NCBI GenBank assembly: GCA_963747515.1
Contig: CAVVFN010000005.1
Span: forward strand, 186,001-250,000
Length of the DNA: 64,000 nt
Direction: 5' to 3'
From: Mariniphaga sp963747515
GTDB taxonomy: Bacteria > Bacteroidota > Bacteroidia > Bacteroidales > Prolixibacteraceae
Shown here: positions 55,731 through 64,000 of the stretch, in pieces
Layout: every line of letters starts with the position of its first letter
Position numbering within the stretch: the stretch's first letter is position 1
Made by a program: the position numbers and the translations under genes
Notes under the pieces: model-generated
Database searches by the model: none
Seen by the model: the letters and a program-made list of their open reading frames with translations, nothing else
Told to the model about the DNA's origin: nothing

Positions 55731-57164
55731 TTATTCCTGTTCTTTCGCTCCCAGAATAGTTCTGCCTTCCAAAATTGACTCTTCTTCTGTTTTTGTGGCA
55801 TTACTTCCAATAACACCATAAAACAAGAGATAACCTAATCCGGCGACAATTACCCAATAGCTGGCTTCATAGGTTGCAATATCGGCAATCCAGCCTTGAA
55901 TTGCAGGAAGAATACCGCCACCAGCAACCAATACCATAAAGATTCCCGATGCTGCTGCCAGGTATTTTCCTAATCCTTCAACAGCAAGATTAAAAATACT
56001 TCCCCACATAATTGATGTACATAATCCAACCAAAGCAAGGAAGAAGAATTTGAAAGGTACGGGATTTAAACCAAACTGGACTTCACCGGCAACAACATTG
56101 AATGTTGGCATAGACATCCTGGATGTGATGGGCCAGAATATCGCCAGTAATACAAGCACAACCCCAAGAAGGGAGGCAAAACTCAACATCTTTTTACTGG
56201 ATATTTTATGTCCGAAACCGGCACCAAACAATCGCCCCACCAGCATCAGCAGCCAGTAAAAACCCACAACACCGCCGGCTATACCGGTACCAATACCCAG
56301 TCCCGGTGTATCTCCGCCGGCAAGAATTTTTTGCGCACTTTGGTAGGCATCTTCACTAATCGCCTGACTCCCACCCGGGCTGTTGTACTGATCGATTATT
56401 GATTGTGACTGTTCTGTGGTAGGCGTTGTCATATATAAATTTGCAATTCCCGGTACTCCAACTTCAACACCCACATATACAAAAATCGCTATGGCTCCCA
56501 GCACAAAATGCCTGAATTTCAATGCACCCGACATAAGTGTTCCAAGGGGTTCATCAGGCTGATCGGCGTGAGGTTCGGGAATGGAAGTAGCCCACATGAT
56601 AAAAAATACCAGGGCAAAAACTCCCATTGCAATGTACATGATAGGAAATACATCGGTAATGCTGGCTTTTGTCGCTTCACCAATCAGGATTCCAACAAAA
56701 ATAGGAGTAAAAGTAGCTAAAATGGAGTTAAAAGAACCTCCCACCTGTATAAGCTGGTTTCCTTTATTCCCACCGCCACCAAGGGTATTTAGCATCGGGT
56801 TTACCACAATGTTCAGTAAACACATGGAGAAACCTGCAACGAATGCACCCAATAAATAGACACCAAAACTTTCGGCATGACCCGACAGATATTGAATACC
56901 CACTCCAACAAATCCGATGGCTATGGCAATTAAAGCGGTTTTCTTATATCCGATTTTCTGCAACAGAATTCCCCCCGGAATACCCATAACGGCATAGGCA
57001 ATAAAGTTTGCCAGGTTTCCCAAAAGACCAAGGGAATTGGGTACATTAAACTGATTCTTTAGAACAATACCCATAGGTGCTGCCAAATTTGTGACGAATG
57101 CAATCATACCAAAAAGCAGGATCATCATAATTATTGGCACCACATAACTTTTACGTTGATTCAT
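55731..57164 (-). CDS. FHS-type sugar MFS transporter (probable glucose/galactose permease)
   Basis: 477 residues and about twelve membrane helices. It opens with PIIMMILLFGMIAFVTNLAAPMGIVLKNQF, and carries the FHS-family features of a GIPGGILLQKIGYKKTA loop between helices 2 and 3 and an NPMLNTLGGGGNKGNQLIQVGGSFNSILATFTPIF segment. FHS porters move L-fucose, glucose or galactose with protons. A long insertion of about 40 residues between helices 6 and 7-8 (TTPTTEQSQSIIDQYNSPGGS) is unusual. It sits 69 bp behind galK in the same direction, so galactose is the most likely substrate. Confidence 0.88.
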   Translation of the reverse strand: MNQRKSYVVPIIMMILLFGMIAFVTNLAAPMGIVLKNQFNVPNSLGLLGNLANFIAYAVMGIPGGILLQKIGYKKTALIAIAIGFVGVGIQYLSGHAESFGVYLLGAFVAGFSMCLLNIVVNPMLNTLGGGGNKGNQLIQVGGSFNSILATFTPIFVGILIGEATKASITDVFPIMYIAMGVFALVFFIMWATSIPEPHADQPDEPLGTLMSGALKFRHFVLGAIAIFVYVGVEVGVPGIANLYMTTPTTEQSQSIIDQYNSPGGSQAISEDAYQSAQKILAGGDTPGLGIGTGIAGGVVGFYWLLMLVGRLFGAGFGHKISSKKMLSFASLLGVVLVLLAIFWPITSRMSMPTFNVVAGEVQFGLNPVPFKFFFLALVGLCTSIMWGSIFNLAVEGLGKYLAAASGIFMVLVAGGGILPAIQGWIADIATYEASYWVIVAGLGYLLFYGVIGSNATKTEEESILEGRTILGAKEQE

Positions 57165-57233
57165 AATCTTTGATTTTTAATATTAATTTAAGTAAGAATT
57201 ATATTTCAATGCGAATATAACAGAAATAATACT

Positions 57234-58397
57234 TCAGAAAAGTTTTTTCGAGCCATCACTTATTTCAGCCACATATATTTCCGCTTTTAAACCGGTTTTT
57301 TGCTCATAATTTCTTCCTACCTGGCCAATAAACTCAGGGATAGCTTCATCTTTTACTATGCTCACTGTACATCCCCCGAAACCACCCCCAGTCATGCGCG
57401 ATCCGATAACACCTTCAATCTTTCTGGCTTCTTCCACCATTGTGTCAAGTTCAGGGCCCGTAACTTCATAATCATCACGAAGCGAATCATGCGATGCATT
57501 CATCAATTCTCCAAAACGTTCGAGATTCCCATGCTTCAGCTGCCGCACTGCTTCTTCCGTGCGTTCAATTTCACTAATAACATGCCTTGCTCTGCGTTTG
57601 GCAGTTTCATCAGTAAACTTACCCTCTATTTGTTTAAATTCACTCAGGGTACATTCCACCAGTTTCGATATGGGCTTAAGCAGTTTATTTATTTCCTTAA
57701 CAGCATCCTGACATTCGGCAACACGCTGATTGTACTTTCCCGCATCCAGTTTACGGGGACTGTTTGTATTGCTTATCACAATTTTGGCACCTTCCAGCAG
57801 CACCGGCACGAGGCTGTATTCAAGGGTATCGCAATCGAGAAAAATCGCATGGTTGGCTTTTCCCATTCCCGATGCAAACTGATCCATAATGCCGCACATA
57901 ACTCCGGCAAACTCATGTTCCGCTTTTTGTGCCATTTTAATCAAATCGAGTCTTTTGAGATCAACCTTCCAGGTATCATTAACTGCAACAGCAGTTACCA
58001 TCTCTAACGCTGCCGAAGAAGAAAGTCCTGCACCATTGGGAACATTCCCGTAGAACAACATGTCAGCCCCTTCGTCAAACACAATTCCTCTTTTTAAATA
58101 TTGGGCAAAAACTCCGATGGGATAATTCACCCACTCTTTTCCAACTTTTTTATTTAAATCAGCTATGCCAATTTCAGTTTCAAATTCCTGGTTCAGGGAA
58201 GCAAAACGCACAGACTTACGGCCTGTTTTACGCAGAAGGCAATAATTTCCAAAACTAATGGCGCATGGAAAAACATACCCACCGTTATAATCGGTATGCT
58301 CTCCTATGAGGTTAACACGACCGGGGGAAAAATATCCACTGACTTCACCTTCACCATATTTCTCCAGGAACTTTTCTTTTAACTGATCAACTGTCAT
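57234..58397 (-). CDS. galK: Galactokinase
   Basis: 387 residues. It phosphorylates alpha-D-galactose at C1, the first committed step of the Leloir pathway. GHMP-kinase motifs are complete: the galactokinase signature GRVNLIGEHTDYNGGYVFP at residues 26-44, the ATP loop PNGAGLSSSAALE, the catalytic Asp in CGIMDQFASGMGK and the C-terminal RMTGGGFGGCTVSIV. It heads the unit with the FHS transporter. A -7 element (58445-58452) and a palindrome (58424-58441) lie just upstream. galM is near but on the other strand; galT and galE are not in the window. Confidence 0.97.
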   Translation of the reverse strand: MTVDQLKEKFLEKYGEGEVSGYFSPGRVNLIGEHTDYNGGYVFPCAISFGNYCLLRKTGRKSVRFASLNQEFETEIGIADLNKKVGKEWVNYPIGVFAQYLKRGIVFDEGADMLFYGNVPNGAGLSSSAALEMVTAVAVNDTWKVDLKRLDLIKMAQKAEHEFAGVMCGIMDQFASGMGKANHAIFLDCDTLEYSLVPVLLEGAKIVISNTNSPRKLDAGKYNQRVAECQDAVKEINKLLKPISKLVECTLSEFKQIEGKFTDETAKRRARHVISEIERTEEAVRQLKHGNLERFGELMNASHDSLRDDYEVTGPELDTMVEEARKIEGVIGSRMTGGGFGGCTVSIVKDEAIPEFIGQVGRNYEQKTGLKAEIYVAEISDGSKKLF

Positions 58398-58423
58398 AAT
58401 AATTGAATTTAATTGAAATAACT

Positions 58424-58452
58424 AACCGGCAGGTACTGGTTGGACAAATATA
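58424..58452 (-). promoter_or_regulatory. Predicted galK -7 element and operator-like palindrome
   Basis: On the minus strand TATATTTG (58452-58445) matches TANNTTTG. Just downstream, over the expected start of transcription, lies an inverted repeat (AACCAG near 58441-58436, CCGGTT-type arm near 58429-58424; five of six positions pair) around TACCTG. It could bind the GntR-type regulator encoded next door. No -33 box was found. Confidence 0.4.
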
Positions 58453-58501
58453 TATTTTAAAAATGTAAATTATATAAAAATTACAATATTCCGTTTCCCT
58501 T

Positions 58502-59512
58502 CTACAGGCTTTTTCGGATGATAAGTCTCGATGGGTTTCGAATATTTTCTCTTCTGTGATTTAACAGCATACCAGCCAGATTTTTTCCCATTTCAATAAA
58601 ATCGGTTGAAATGGTAGTTATACCTCCTGCAACTACTTCTTTTAACATGGTATCGTTAAAAGATACGATTCCAAATTTTTTTCCCAGTTTATATTTATAT
58701 TCCCTGGCTATTTTCACAAGCTTTACCAAATCTCGATCGGAAGTTAAGAACCAGGCTTCATACAGGCCCGGCCTGTTTCCATCGATAGAATTCACAACCT
58801 GGTATTTAAAATTATATTCCTTACAAAAGCGTTCAAACCCTTTGAGTCGTTCAACCGGTTCTTTTCCTTCCGTGTGAATAAAAACCAGTTTAAGGTATTT
58901 TTTAAGCAATGCATGACCACTCACCAGTGCATCATAGAAATCCATTTCAAAATCCTGATAAACAACCGGGTATTGTTTAAGTTCGGGTTGTAACCGGTCT
59001 AGTATAAATACTCGGTCGGATGGAAGTTTTGAAATAATTTGTCCAATATTTTCAAGAGTACCCGGCATGATTATATATGAAGTATAAAGGCCTGCACATT
59101 CCTGAATGAGGCTTTTGAAAATTTTTAAATTCGAATGATGAAAATAAACTTCCTCTTTAGCTCTTCTCCGAATTGAATTAACGAGTGAATTGTATAAATC
59201 TTCCTTAAAGGCATTAAACTCATCAAAAAGAATAAAGACTTTTTCATCGCGAAGCACATCAACCGTTGCCAGATAATACCCTTTTCCAGGCTGGCTCAAG
59301 AGTACTCCCCTCGACTTTAATTCATTAAAGGCAGACATCACAGTATCTCTACTCAGATTAAATTCGGAGCTTACCTGATTAATTGAAGGAATCTTATCCC
59401 CTTTCTTTATGGCTCCGCATTCAATGGCACAATAAACCGAATCAATAATTTGCCGGTATTTTGGCTGAACTGATTGTTGATTGATTTTAATAATTTTTTT
59501 CAAAAGTTCCAA
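58502..59512 (-). CDS. GntR-type transcriptional regulator with LacI-like sugar-binding domain
   Basis: 336 residues. Residues about 12-80 are a GntR winged helix (YRQIIDSVYCAIECGAIKKGDKIPSINQVSSEFNLSRDTVMSAF, then SRGVLLSQPGKGYYL). Residues about 90-336 resemble a periplasmic-binding-protein/LacI effector domain (VFILFDEFNAFKEDLYNSLV ... FGIVSFNDTMLKEVVAGGITTISTDFIEMGKNLAGMLLNHR). This fusion is common in Bacteroidota sugar regulons. Its place between galK and galM suggests that it controls both and senses galactose or a related sugar. The first codon is TTG; no ATG is near, and a -7 box at 59527-59534 would leave almost no leader. Confidence 0.88.
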   Translation of the reverse strand: MELLKKIIKINQQSVQPKYRQIIDSVYCAIECGAIKKGDKIPSINQVSSEFNLSRDTVMSAFNELKSRGVLLSQPGKGYYLATVDVLRDEKVFILFDEFNAFKEDLYNSLVNSIRRRAKEEVYFHHSNLKIFKSLIQECAGLYTSYIIMPGTLENIGQIISKLPSDRVFILDRLQPELKQYPVVYQDFEMDFYDALVSGHALLKKYLKLVFIHTEGKEPVERLKGFERFCKEYNFKYQVVNSIDGNRPGLYEAWFLTSDRDLVKLVKIAREYKYKLGKKFGIVSFNDTMLKEVVAGGITTISTDFIEMGKNLAGMLLNHRRENIRNPSRLIIRKSL

Positions 59513-59526
59513 ATTTAGGTTGAGAA

Positions 59527-59534
59527 CAAATATA
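59527..59534 (-). promoter_or_regulatory. Predicted -7 element of the GntR-type regulator
   Basis: TATATTTG on the minus strand fits TANNTTTG. Transcription would start about 7 nt on, only a few bases before the TTG start codon, so the mRNA may be nearly leaderless. Confidence 0.4.
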
Positions 59535-59646
59535 AGAATTCCTTTTAATTCCGTTACATTCTAAAACACTACCATTACCTACCTGTTTTCTGGGTCATTT
59601 TTTGCATTTTTGTATAAATAAAGGAATTTTCACTAATAACAGAATC

Positions 59647-60693
59647 ATGAATATACAAACAACACCTTTTGGCATTCTTCCCGATGGAAGGGAAGCAAAA
59701 CTTTTTACAATAGAAAATGACAACAATTTTACATTAAAAGTAACCAATTACGGCGGTATAATTACGCATATTGAAATGCCTGACAAGGAGGGAAAGAGGG
59801 AAAATGTTGTTTGTGGATTTTCAAAACTGGAACATTATTTCGGGAAAGATTATTTGGAGAATTACCCTTACTTTGGAGCGATAATCGGACGGTATGCCAA
59901 CAGGATTTCCAAAGGGCAGCTTGAGATTGGCGGCAAATCCTATGCACTTGAACTCAACAACGGACAGAATCATTTACATGGAGGAAAAAAGGGGTTCGAT
60001 AAAAGACTGTGGGAAGCCGGCATTTTCGAAGAAGAAGATGCCGCCGGAGTGAATCTTTTTTACCACAGTCCGCATCTTGAAGAAAATTATCCCGGAAACC
60101 TGGATGTTTCCTGCACCTATAAGCTTAACAACAAAAACGAACTGGTGATTCAGTTCGAAGCAAAAACAGATGAAGCAACGGTAGTAAACCTTACCAACCA
60201 TAACTATTTCAATCTCACAGCAGGAAGAGACAACATACTGAAGCATGAACTGAAACTTGCCTCCGAAAAGATGACCGAGATGTCGGATCAGATTCCAACA
60301 GGTAGTATTGTTTCAACGATTGATTCTCCCTTTGATTTTAGTGAATTTAAGACATTTGCCAAAGATATAAAAAAGTTTCCTTCCGGGTACGACAACAATT
60401 TTGTATTGGAAAATGAAACGGGTGAGCTTAAATATGCAGGCACTTTGCGTGAACAGACTTCCGAAAGAAGCATAGAAGTTTATACTACACAACCAGGCAT
60501 TCAAGTCTATACCGGGTACTGGATTCCGGAATTAATTACTGAGGGGGAGAAAAAATTCGGCCCCTATTCAGGAGTGGCACTCGAAACCCAGCATTATCCC
60601 GATTCGGTTCACCGGCCAAATTTTCCATCTACATGGCTTATGCCAGGAGATACCTATAATCAAAAAACAGTGTACAGGTTTGCAACAACTTAA
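59647..60693 (+). CDS. galM: Aldose 1-epimerase (galactose mutarotase)
   Basis: 348 residues. It interconverts the beta and alpha anomers of galactose or glucose and so feeds galactokinase. The family blocks are NYGGIITHIEMPDKEGK, GAIIGRYANRISKGQ, the catalytic His in VVNLTNHNYFNLT and the catalytic Glu in GVALETQHYPDSVHRPNFP. No signal peptide is present, so it is cytosolic. The ATG at 59647 is chosen because the upstream 15 codons are not GalM-like. It diverges from the GntR-type regulator. Confidence 0.96.
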   Translation: MNIQTTPFGILPDGREAKLFTIENDNNFTLKVTNYGGIITHIEMPDKEGKRENVVCGFSKLEHYFGKDYLENYPYFGAIIGRYANRISKGQLEIGGKSYALELNNGQNHLHGGKKGFDKRLWEAGIFEEEDAAGVNLFYHSPHLEENYPGNLDVSCTYKLNNKNELVIQFEAKTDEATVVNLTNHNYFNLTAGRDNILKHELKLASEKMTEMSDQIPTGSIVSTIDSPFDFSEFKTFAKDIKKFPSGYDNNFVLENETGELKYAGTLREQTSERSIEVYTTQPGIQVYTGYWIPELITEGEKKFGPYSGVALETQHYPDSVHRPNFPSTWLMPGDTYNQKTVYRFATT

Positions 60694-60732
60694 ATATACC
60701 GTGAATTTTAACCCAAAGCGGAAATTGAGGTT

Positions 60733-60747
60733 AATCCCTGAGGGATT
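60733..60747. repeat. Short perfect palindrome
   Basis: AATCCCT-G-AGGGATT, seven-base arms around one base, in the 170-bp gap between galM and the acyl-CoA ligase gene. There is no T-run, so it is not a terminator. It looks like an interspersed palindromic repeat. Confidence 0.55.
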
Positions 60748-60825
60748 TAGGTTTCATACACCTGTATATAGCTGCAAAAACGAATTAAACCGATGAACCG
60801 GATAAACAATCTCTCTGCTTTTTTG

Positions 60826-60833
60826 TACTTTTG
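60826..60833 (+). promoter_or_regulatory. Predicted -7 element of the acyl-CoA ligase gene
   Basis: TACTTTTG fits TANNTTTG, about 31 bp before the ATG at 60864. A -33 box is not clear. Confidence 0.4.
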
Positions 60834-60863
60834 ATAAAAAAAATTTAAATACCCGGATTGGGA

Positions 60864-62768
60864 ATGAAATCATTAATAGAACTATTCGAAACCGCCGTTG
60901 ACAAATATCCAAATAATGTTTATCTGTGGGAAAAAAAAGGCGGCAAATACGAAGGCACTACCTATAAGGAAACTAGGGAGCAGGTTTTAAAGCTTGCTGC
61001 CGGACTTGTTTCGATGGGTTTTAAAAAAGGCGACCGTTGCGGACTGATTTCCGACGGAAGAAATGATTGGATCATCAGCGAATTGGCTATACTGTATGCA
61101 GGTGGAGTAAATGTACCGCTTTCAATAAGGCTGCAGGAAAATGAGCTAATCTTCCGGCTCAGACACAGTGGAAGTAAATATATTTTTGTTTCGGCTCCTT
61201 ATGTTTCAAAAGTAGAAGCTATAAGAAAAAGTCTTCCTAAGCTGGAAAAAGTAATTTTCATTGATGGAAAAGAAAACCCGGGAAAAAAAGATTCAGATTA
61301 TCGTCAGCTTATTCATAAAGGGAAAGAATTCCTTAAGACCCATCAGATGGAGGTTGAAGCTACCTGGAAAAACATAAAACCCGATGATTTGGCTAATATA
61401 AGTTATACTTCGGGAACAACAGCAGATCCCAAAGGCATTATGCTTTCACACCTGAATTATGCTGCAAATGTGGTACAGTCAAATACCCTCATGGAGGTCC
61501 ATCAGGATTGGCGTACGCTTGCAATACTTCCCTGGGATCATGCCTTTGCACATACCTGTTGCCTGTATGCATTCATGTACAAAGGTGCCAGTATAGCTTC
61601 AGTTGAAGTTGGAAAATCACCTCTTGAAACATTAAAAAATATTCCGCAGAATATAAAAGAAATTCAACCTACCCTGTTGATGAGTGTTCCTGCCTTTTCA
61701 AAAAAGTTCAGGCAAAACATCGAAGGGCAAATCCGAAAAAAAGGCAATGCTCTGTTTAAGATTTTTAACTTCGCACTTAAGGTGAGCTATATTTATAACG
61801 GATTGGGCTACAACCGGGGAAAAGGATGGAAAGGTATCCTCAAACCGTTGCTGGCGGTTTTTGATAAAATTCTATATTCAAAGATAAGGGAAGGTTTTGG
61901 TGGTAAACTGCAGCTTTTTATTGGCGGAGGTGCGCTGCTCGACATTGAACTGCAACGGTTCTTTTACGCTCTAGGAATGCCCATTTGCCAGGGTTATGGA
62001 CTCACTGAGGCATCTCCGGTCATTTCTTCCAATGCCATGCATGCCATTAAATTTGGCTCTTCGGGAAAGTTGGTTAAATACCTCGCGCTGAAAATTTTGG
62101 ATGAAGAAGGAAAGGAACTGCCCGTTGGACAAAAGGGAGAAATAGTAATAAAAGGGGATAACGTGATGCTCGGGTATTGGAACAATCAAAAGGCGACGGA
62201 AGAAACCCTTAAAAACGGATGGCTGCATACCGGAGATATGGGCTATATTGACAAGGACGGATTTTTATTTGTACTTGGCCGATTTAAAAGCCTGTTAATT
62301 GGAAATGACGGAGAAAAATACAGTCCCGAAGGCATTGAAGAAGCCCTTGTTGAACAATCACCATTCATTCAGCAAATGCTTTTGTACAATAACCAGAACT
62401 CCTACACCAGTGCCATGATTGTTCCCGAAATGGAAGCCATTAACAGGGAATTGAAAGAAAGAGACCTGGAGCCGGGAAGTGAAGAAGGAAATAAGGAATC
62501 GCTAAAAATTATCAGTGAAGAAATAAATAATTACAAAAAGGGAGGCCCCCACGAAGGATTGTTTCCGGAGCGATGGTTGCCGGCAGCTTATGTTGTATTA
62601 CCTGAAACCTTTAATCAGGAAAATGGGTTGCTGAACACCACGATGAAAATGGTTCGGGGAAAAATAATTGAACGATTCAGTAAGGAACTGGAGTTTTTAT
62701 ATACACCACAGGCACGTACTCCTGAAAATGACATGAATCTGTCTGCCCTAAATAAGTGGAATTCATAA
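60864..62768 (+). CDS. AMP-forming long-chain acyl-CoA synthetase-like ligase
   Basis: 634 residues. It should activate a carboxylic (fatty) acid to acyl-AMP and then acyl-CoA. The AMP-binding motif ISYTSGTTADPKGIMLSHLNY lies near residue 180, GYGLTEASPVISSN near residue 380 and the hinge/C-domain motif DGFLFVLGRFKSLLIGNDGEKYSPEGIEEAL near residue 470. The middle part (RKKGNALFKIFNFALKVSYIYN) is typical of the FadD/FAA-type group. The ATG at 60864 is preferred over a TTG two codons earlier. The glucuronokinase gene follows after 17 bp, so they may share a transcript, although the functions are not obviously linked. Confidence 0.9.
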   Translation: MKSLIELFETAVDKYPNNVYLWEKKGGKYEGTTYKETREQVLKLAAGLVSMGFKKGDRCGLISDGRNDWIISELAILYAGGVNVPLSIRLQENELIFRLRHSGSKYIFVSAPYVSKVEAIRKSLPKLEKVIFIDGKENPGKKDSDYRQLIHKGKEFLKTHQMEVEATWKNIKPDDLANISYTSGTTADPKGIMLSHLNYAANVVQSNTLMEVHQDWRTLAILPWDHAFAHTCCLYAFMYKGASIASVEVGKSPLETLKNIPQNIKEIQPTLLMSVPAFSKKFRQNIEGQIRKKGNALFKIFNFALKVSYIYNGLGYNRGKGWKGILKPLLAVFDKILYSKIREGFGGKLQLFIGGGALLDIELQRFFYALGMPICQGYGLTEASPVISSNAMHAIKFGSSGKLVKYLALKILDEEGKELPVGQKGEIVIKGDNVMLGYWNNQKATEETLKNGWLHTGDMGYIDKDGFLFVLGRFKSLLIGNDGEKYSPEGIEEALVEQSPFIQQMLLYNNQNSYTSAMIVPEMEAINRELKERDLEPGSEEGNKESLKIISEEINNYKKGGPHEGLFPERWLPAAYVVLPETFNQENGLLNTTMKMVRGKIIERFSKELEFLYTPQARTPENDMNLSALNKWNS

Positions 62769-62785
62769 ACACAGAAAGTTGAACT

Positions 62786-63784
62786 ATGATCATTGAAACA
62801 TATTGTCATCCAAGAGCAGCTGTGATAGGAAATCCTTCCGACGGCTATTTTGGCAAAACCATTGCTTTTCTTTTTTCCAATTTCGAAGCTAAAGTGCAGT
62901 TGTACCATACGCCTGAATTGGATATTCAGCCACACCGGCTCGACAAGACCAGTTTCAACAGCATTGATGAGCTGGTGGAAAATGTTAACATGTCAGGCTA
63001 TTATGGTGGAATCCGATTATTAAAGGCCACGATTAAAGTATTTTATGATTATTGCAGGGAATGCAACATTCAACTTGACAAACGTAACTTTACGATAAGA
63101 TACGATTCGAATATACCTTTACGGCTGGGGCTTGCAGGAAGCAGCGCCATTATTACTGCCTGCATGAAATCATTGATTTCATTTTATGGTGTAGCTATTC
63201 CAAAACCTATACTTGCCAATTTGGTACTGAGTGTTGAAGATAAGGAACTGGGAATTGCTGCCGGTCTTCAGGATCGTGTTGCACAAGCTTATGCACAGCC
63301 TGTATACATGGATTTCAATAAACAAATCATGGAAAAACAAGGTTTTGGCAACTATGAGGTGCTTGATGCTTCACTCTTCCCAAATATGTACATTGCTTTT
63401 CGTAAAAATTTATCGGAAGGGACCGAGGTATTGCATAATAATCTGCGGGCCCGTTTTAATATAGGAGAAAAAACAGTTCTGGATGCCATGGAGAAATGGG
63501 CAGGTTTTACAGAAGGTTTCCGTGATGCCTTATTCAAAAAAGATTATTCCTCTATGCATAAACTGATTAATGCCAACTTCGATCTTCGCAAAAGCCTTAT
63601 TCCAATCACCAAAGGGAACATTGAAATGGTAGAGGCAGCGCGTTCTGCCGGTGCCTCAGCAAAGTTTACAGGTTCGGGCGGAGCTGTTATAGGCACATAC
63701 GAAGATGAAGAAATGTTTTTAAAACTTAAAAACATCCTGAGCAAAAAAAAGATAGAAGTTATTAAACCCGAAATAGTAAATTAA
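62786..63784 (+). CDS. Glucuronokinase-like GHMP kinase
   Basis: 332 residues. GHMP-kinase motifs are the ATP loop PLRLGLAGSSAI at residues 111-122 and the C-terminal AKFTGSGGAVIGTY near residue 290. It resembles the plant glucuronokinases in detail: NPSDGYFGKTIAF near the N-terminus, SGYYGGIRLLKATIKVF, the KELGIAAGLQDRVAQAY block and NFDLRK. Plant glucuronokinase makes glucuronate-1-phosphate, which a pyrophosphorylase turns into UDP-glucuronate. The gene lies 7 bp before a galU-type uridylyltransferase, which supports that reading. Bacterial heptose, fucose or other sugar-1-kinases are the alternatives, but the plant-like signature blocks make this less likely. Activity remains an inference. 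Confidence 0.82.
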   Translation: MIIETYCHPRAAVIGNPSDGYFGKTIAFLFSNFEAKVQLYHTPELDIQPHRLDKTSFNSIDELVENVNMSGYYGGIRLLKATIKVFYDYCRECNIQLDKRNFTIRYDSNIPLRLGLAGSSAIITACMKSLISFYGVAIPKPILANLVLSVEDKELGIAAGLQDRVAQAYAQPVYMDFNKQIMEKQGFGNYEVLDASLFPNMYIAFRKNLSEGTEVLHNNLRARFNIGEKTVLDAMEKWAGFTEGFRDALFKKDYSSMHKLINANFDLRKSLIPITKGNIEMVEAARSAGASAKFTGSGGAVIGTYEDEEMFLKLKNILSKKKIEVIKPEIVN

Positions 63785-63791
63785 AAGAAAT

Positions 63792-64000
63792 ATGATAAAA
63801 AAAGCTGTTATCCCGGCCGCAGGTTGGGGAACCCGATTTTTACCCATTACCAAATCGCAGCCAAAAGAAATGATTCCCATTGTTGATACACCGGTAATTC
63901 AATATGTAGTTGAAGAGGCAGTAGCCAGTGGCATTACGGATATTTTAATTATAATAGGAAAAGGGAAACGTGCCATTGAGGAGCATTTCGACCGAAGCCC
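63792..64000 (+). CDS. galU: UTP-glucose-1-phosphate uridylyltransferase, 3' part outside window
   Basis: The first 69 residues are present and the frame is open at the window end. The nucleotidyltransferase signature AGWGTRFLPITKSQPKEMIP lies at about residues 10-29, followed by VDTPVIQYVVEEAVASGI. GalU joins UTP and a sugar-1-phosphate to give the UDP-sugar. The ATG is 7 bp behind the glucuronokinase stop, so the pair could convert glucuronate to UDP-glucuronate if this enzyme accepts glucuronate-1-phosphate; in plants a broad-specificity UDP-sugar pyrophosphorylase does this. Confidence 0.9.
   Translation, partial: MIKKAVIPAAGWGTRFLPITKSQPKEMIPIVDTPVIQYVVEEAVASGITDILIIIGKGKRAIEEHFDRS

Noticed and set aside
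57300..58007. A 235-codon plus-strand frame opposite galK
   Set aside because: It lies wholly within a complete galactokinase gene, has an unordered composition and shows no motif.

Overview
The window looks like a chromosomal piece of a carbohydrate-degrading member of the Bacteroidota, probably the Bacteroidia and perhaps the Marinilabiliales/Prolixibacteraceae side (an inference). The basis is three SusC/SusD outer-membrane glycan-uptake pairs, a FecR/ECF-sigma module tied to a SusC with an STN domain, promoter elements of the Bacteroidota form TTTG-N18-21-TANNTTTG, a gliding-type GldG relic and a one-piece nuo operon with a nuoCD fusion. No rRNA, tRNA, CRISPR array or intact insertion sequence was seen.

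Region 1 (1-18.4 kb, minus strand) is a polysaccharide-utilisation locus. In transcription order it holds susC2-susD2, a terminator, a beta-helix protein, two tandem bimodular CE15-type glucuronoyl esterases, susC1-susD1, a terminator, a Tat-exported Gfo/Idh/MocA oxidoreductase and a PIG-L deacetylase cut by the window edge. The esterases point to a glucuronate-decorated plant polymer. The two esterase genes share a 720-bp tract with one mismatch inside otherwise diverged sequence, which is the mark of recent gene conversion. Both carry a second alpha/beta-hydrolase domain that has lost its nucleophile.

Region 2 (18.8-36.4 kb) is housekeeping: gpmA on the plus strand, then a complete 13-gene complex I operon (nuoA-B-CD-E-F-G-H-I-J-K-L-M-N) on the minus strand, mostly with overlapping or abutting genes. 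Two gaps inside the operon hold short hairpin elements. Upstream lie a gldG pseudogene and a ZIP-family metal transporter.

Region 3 (36.4-52 kb, minus strand) is a second glycan locus: a sugar-porter MFS transporter, an exported MBL-fold protein, a lipoprotein and a GH2 exo-beta-glucosaminidase-like enzyme, then an ECF sigma factor, FecR anti-sigma, STN-SusC and SusD. The sigma gene has a single-base frameshift in its DNA-binding region. The fecR gene has tandem in-frame stops and a second frameshift. The transport pair is intact.

Region 4 (52-64 kb) holds two small unknown genes and ettA. It continues with a galactose/sugar block (FHS/MFS transporter, galK, GntR-LacI type regulator, galM), an AMP-forming acyl-CoA ligase and a glucuronokinase of the plant type directly followed by galU. 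Together with the glucuronoyl esterases of region 1 this suggests that the cell both frees glucuronate and can recycle it to UDP-glucuronate.

All functional calls come from reading motifs and family resemblance; no database search was run.
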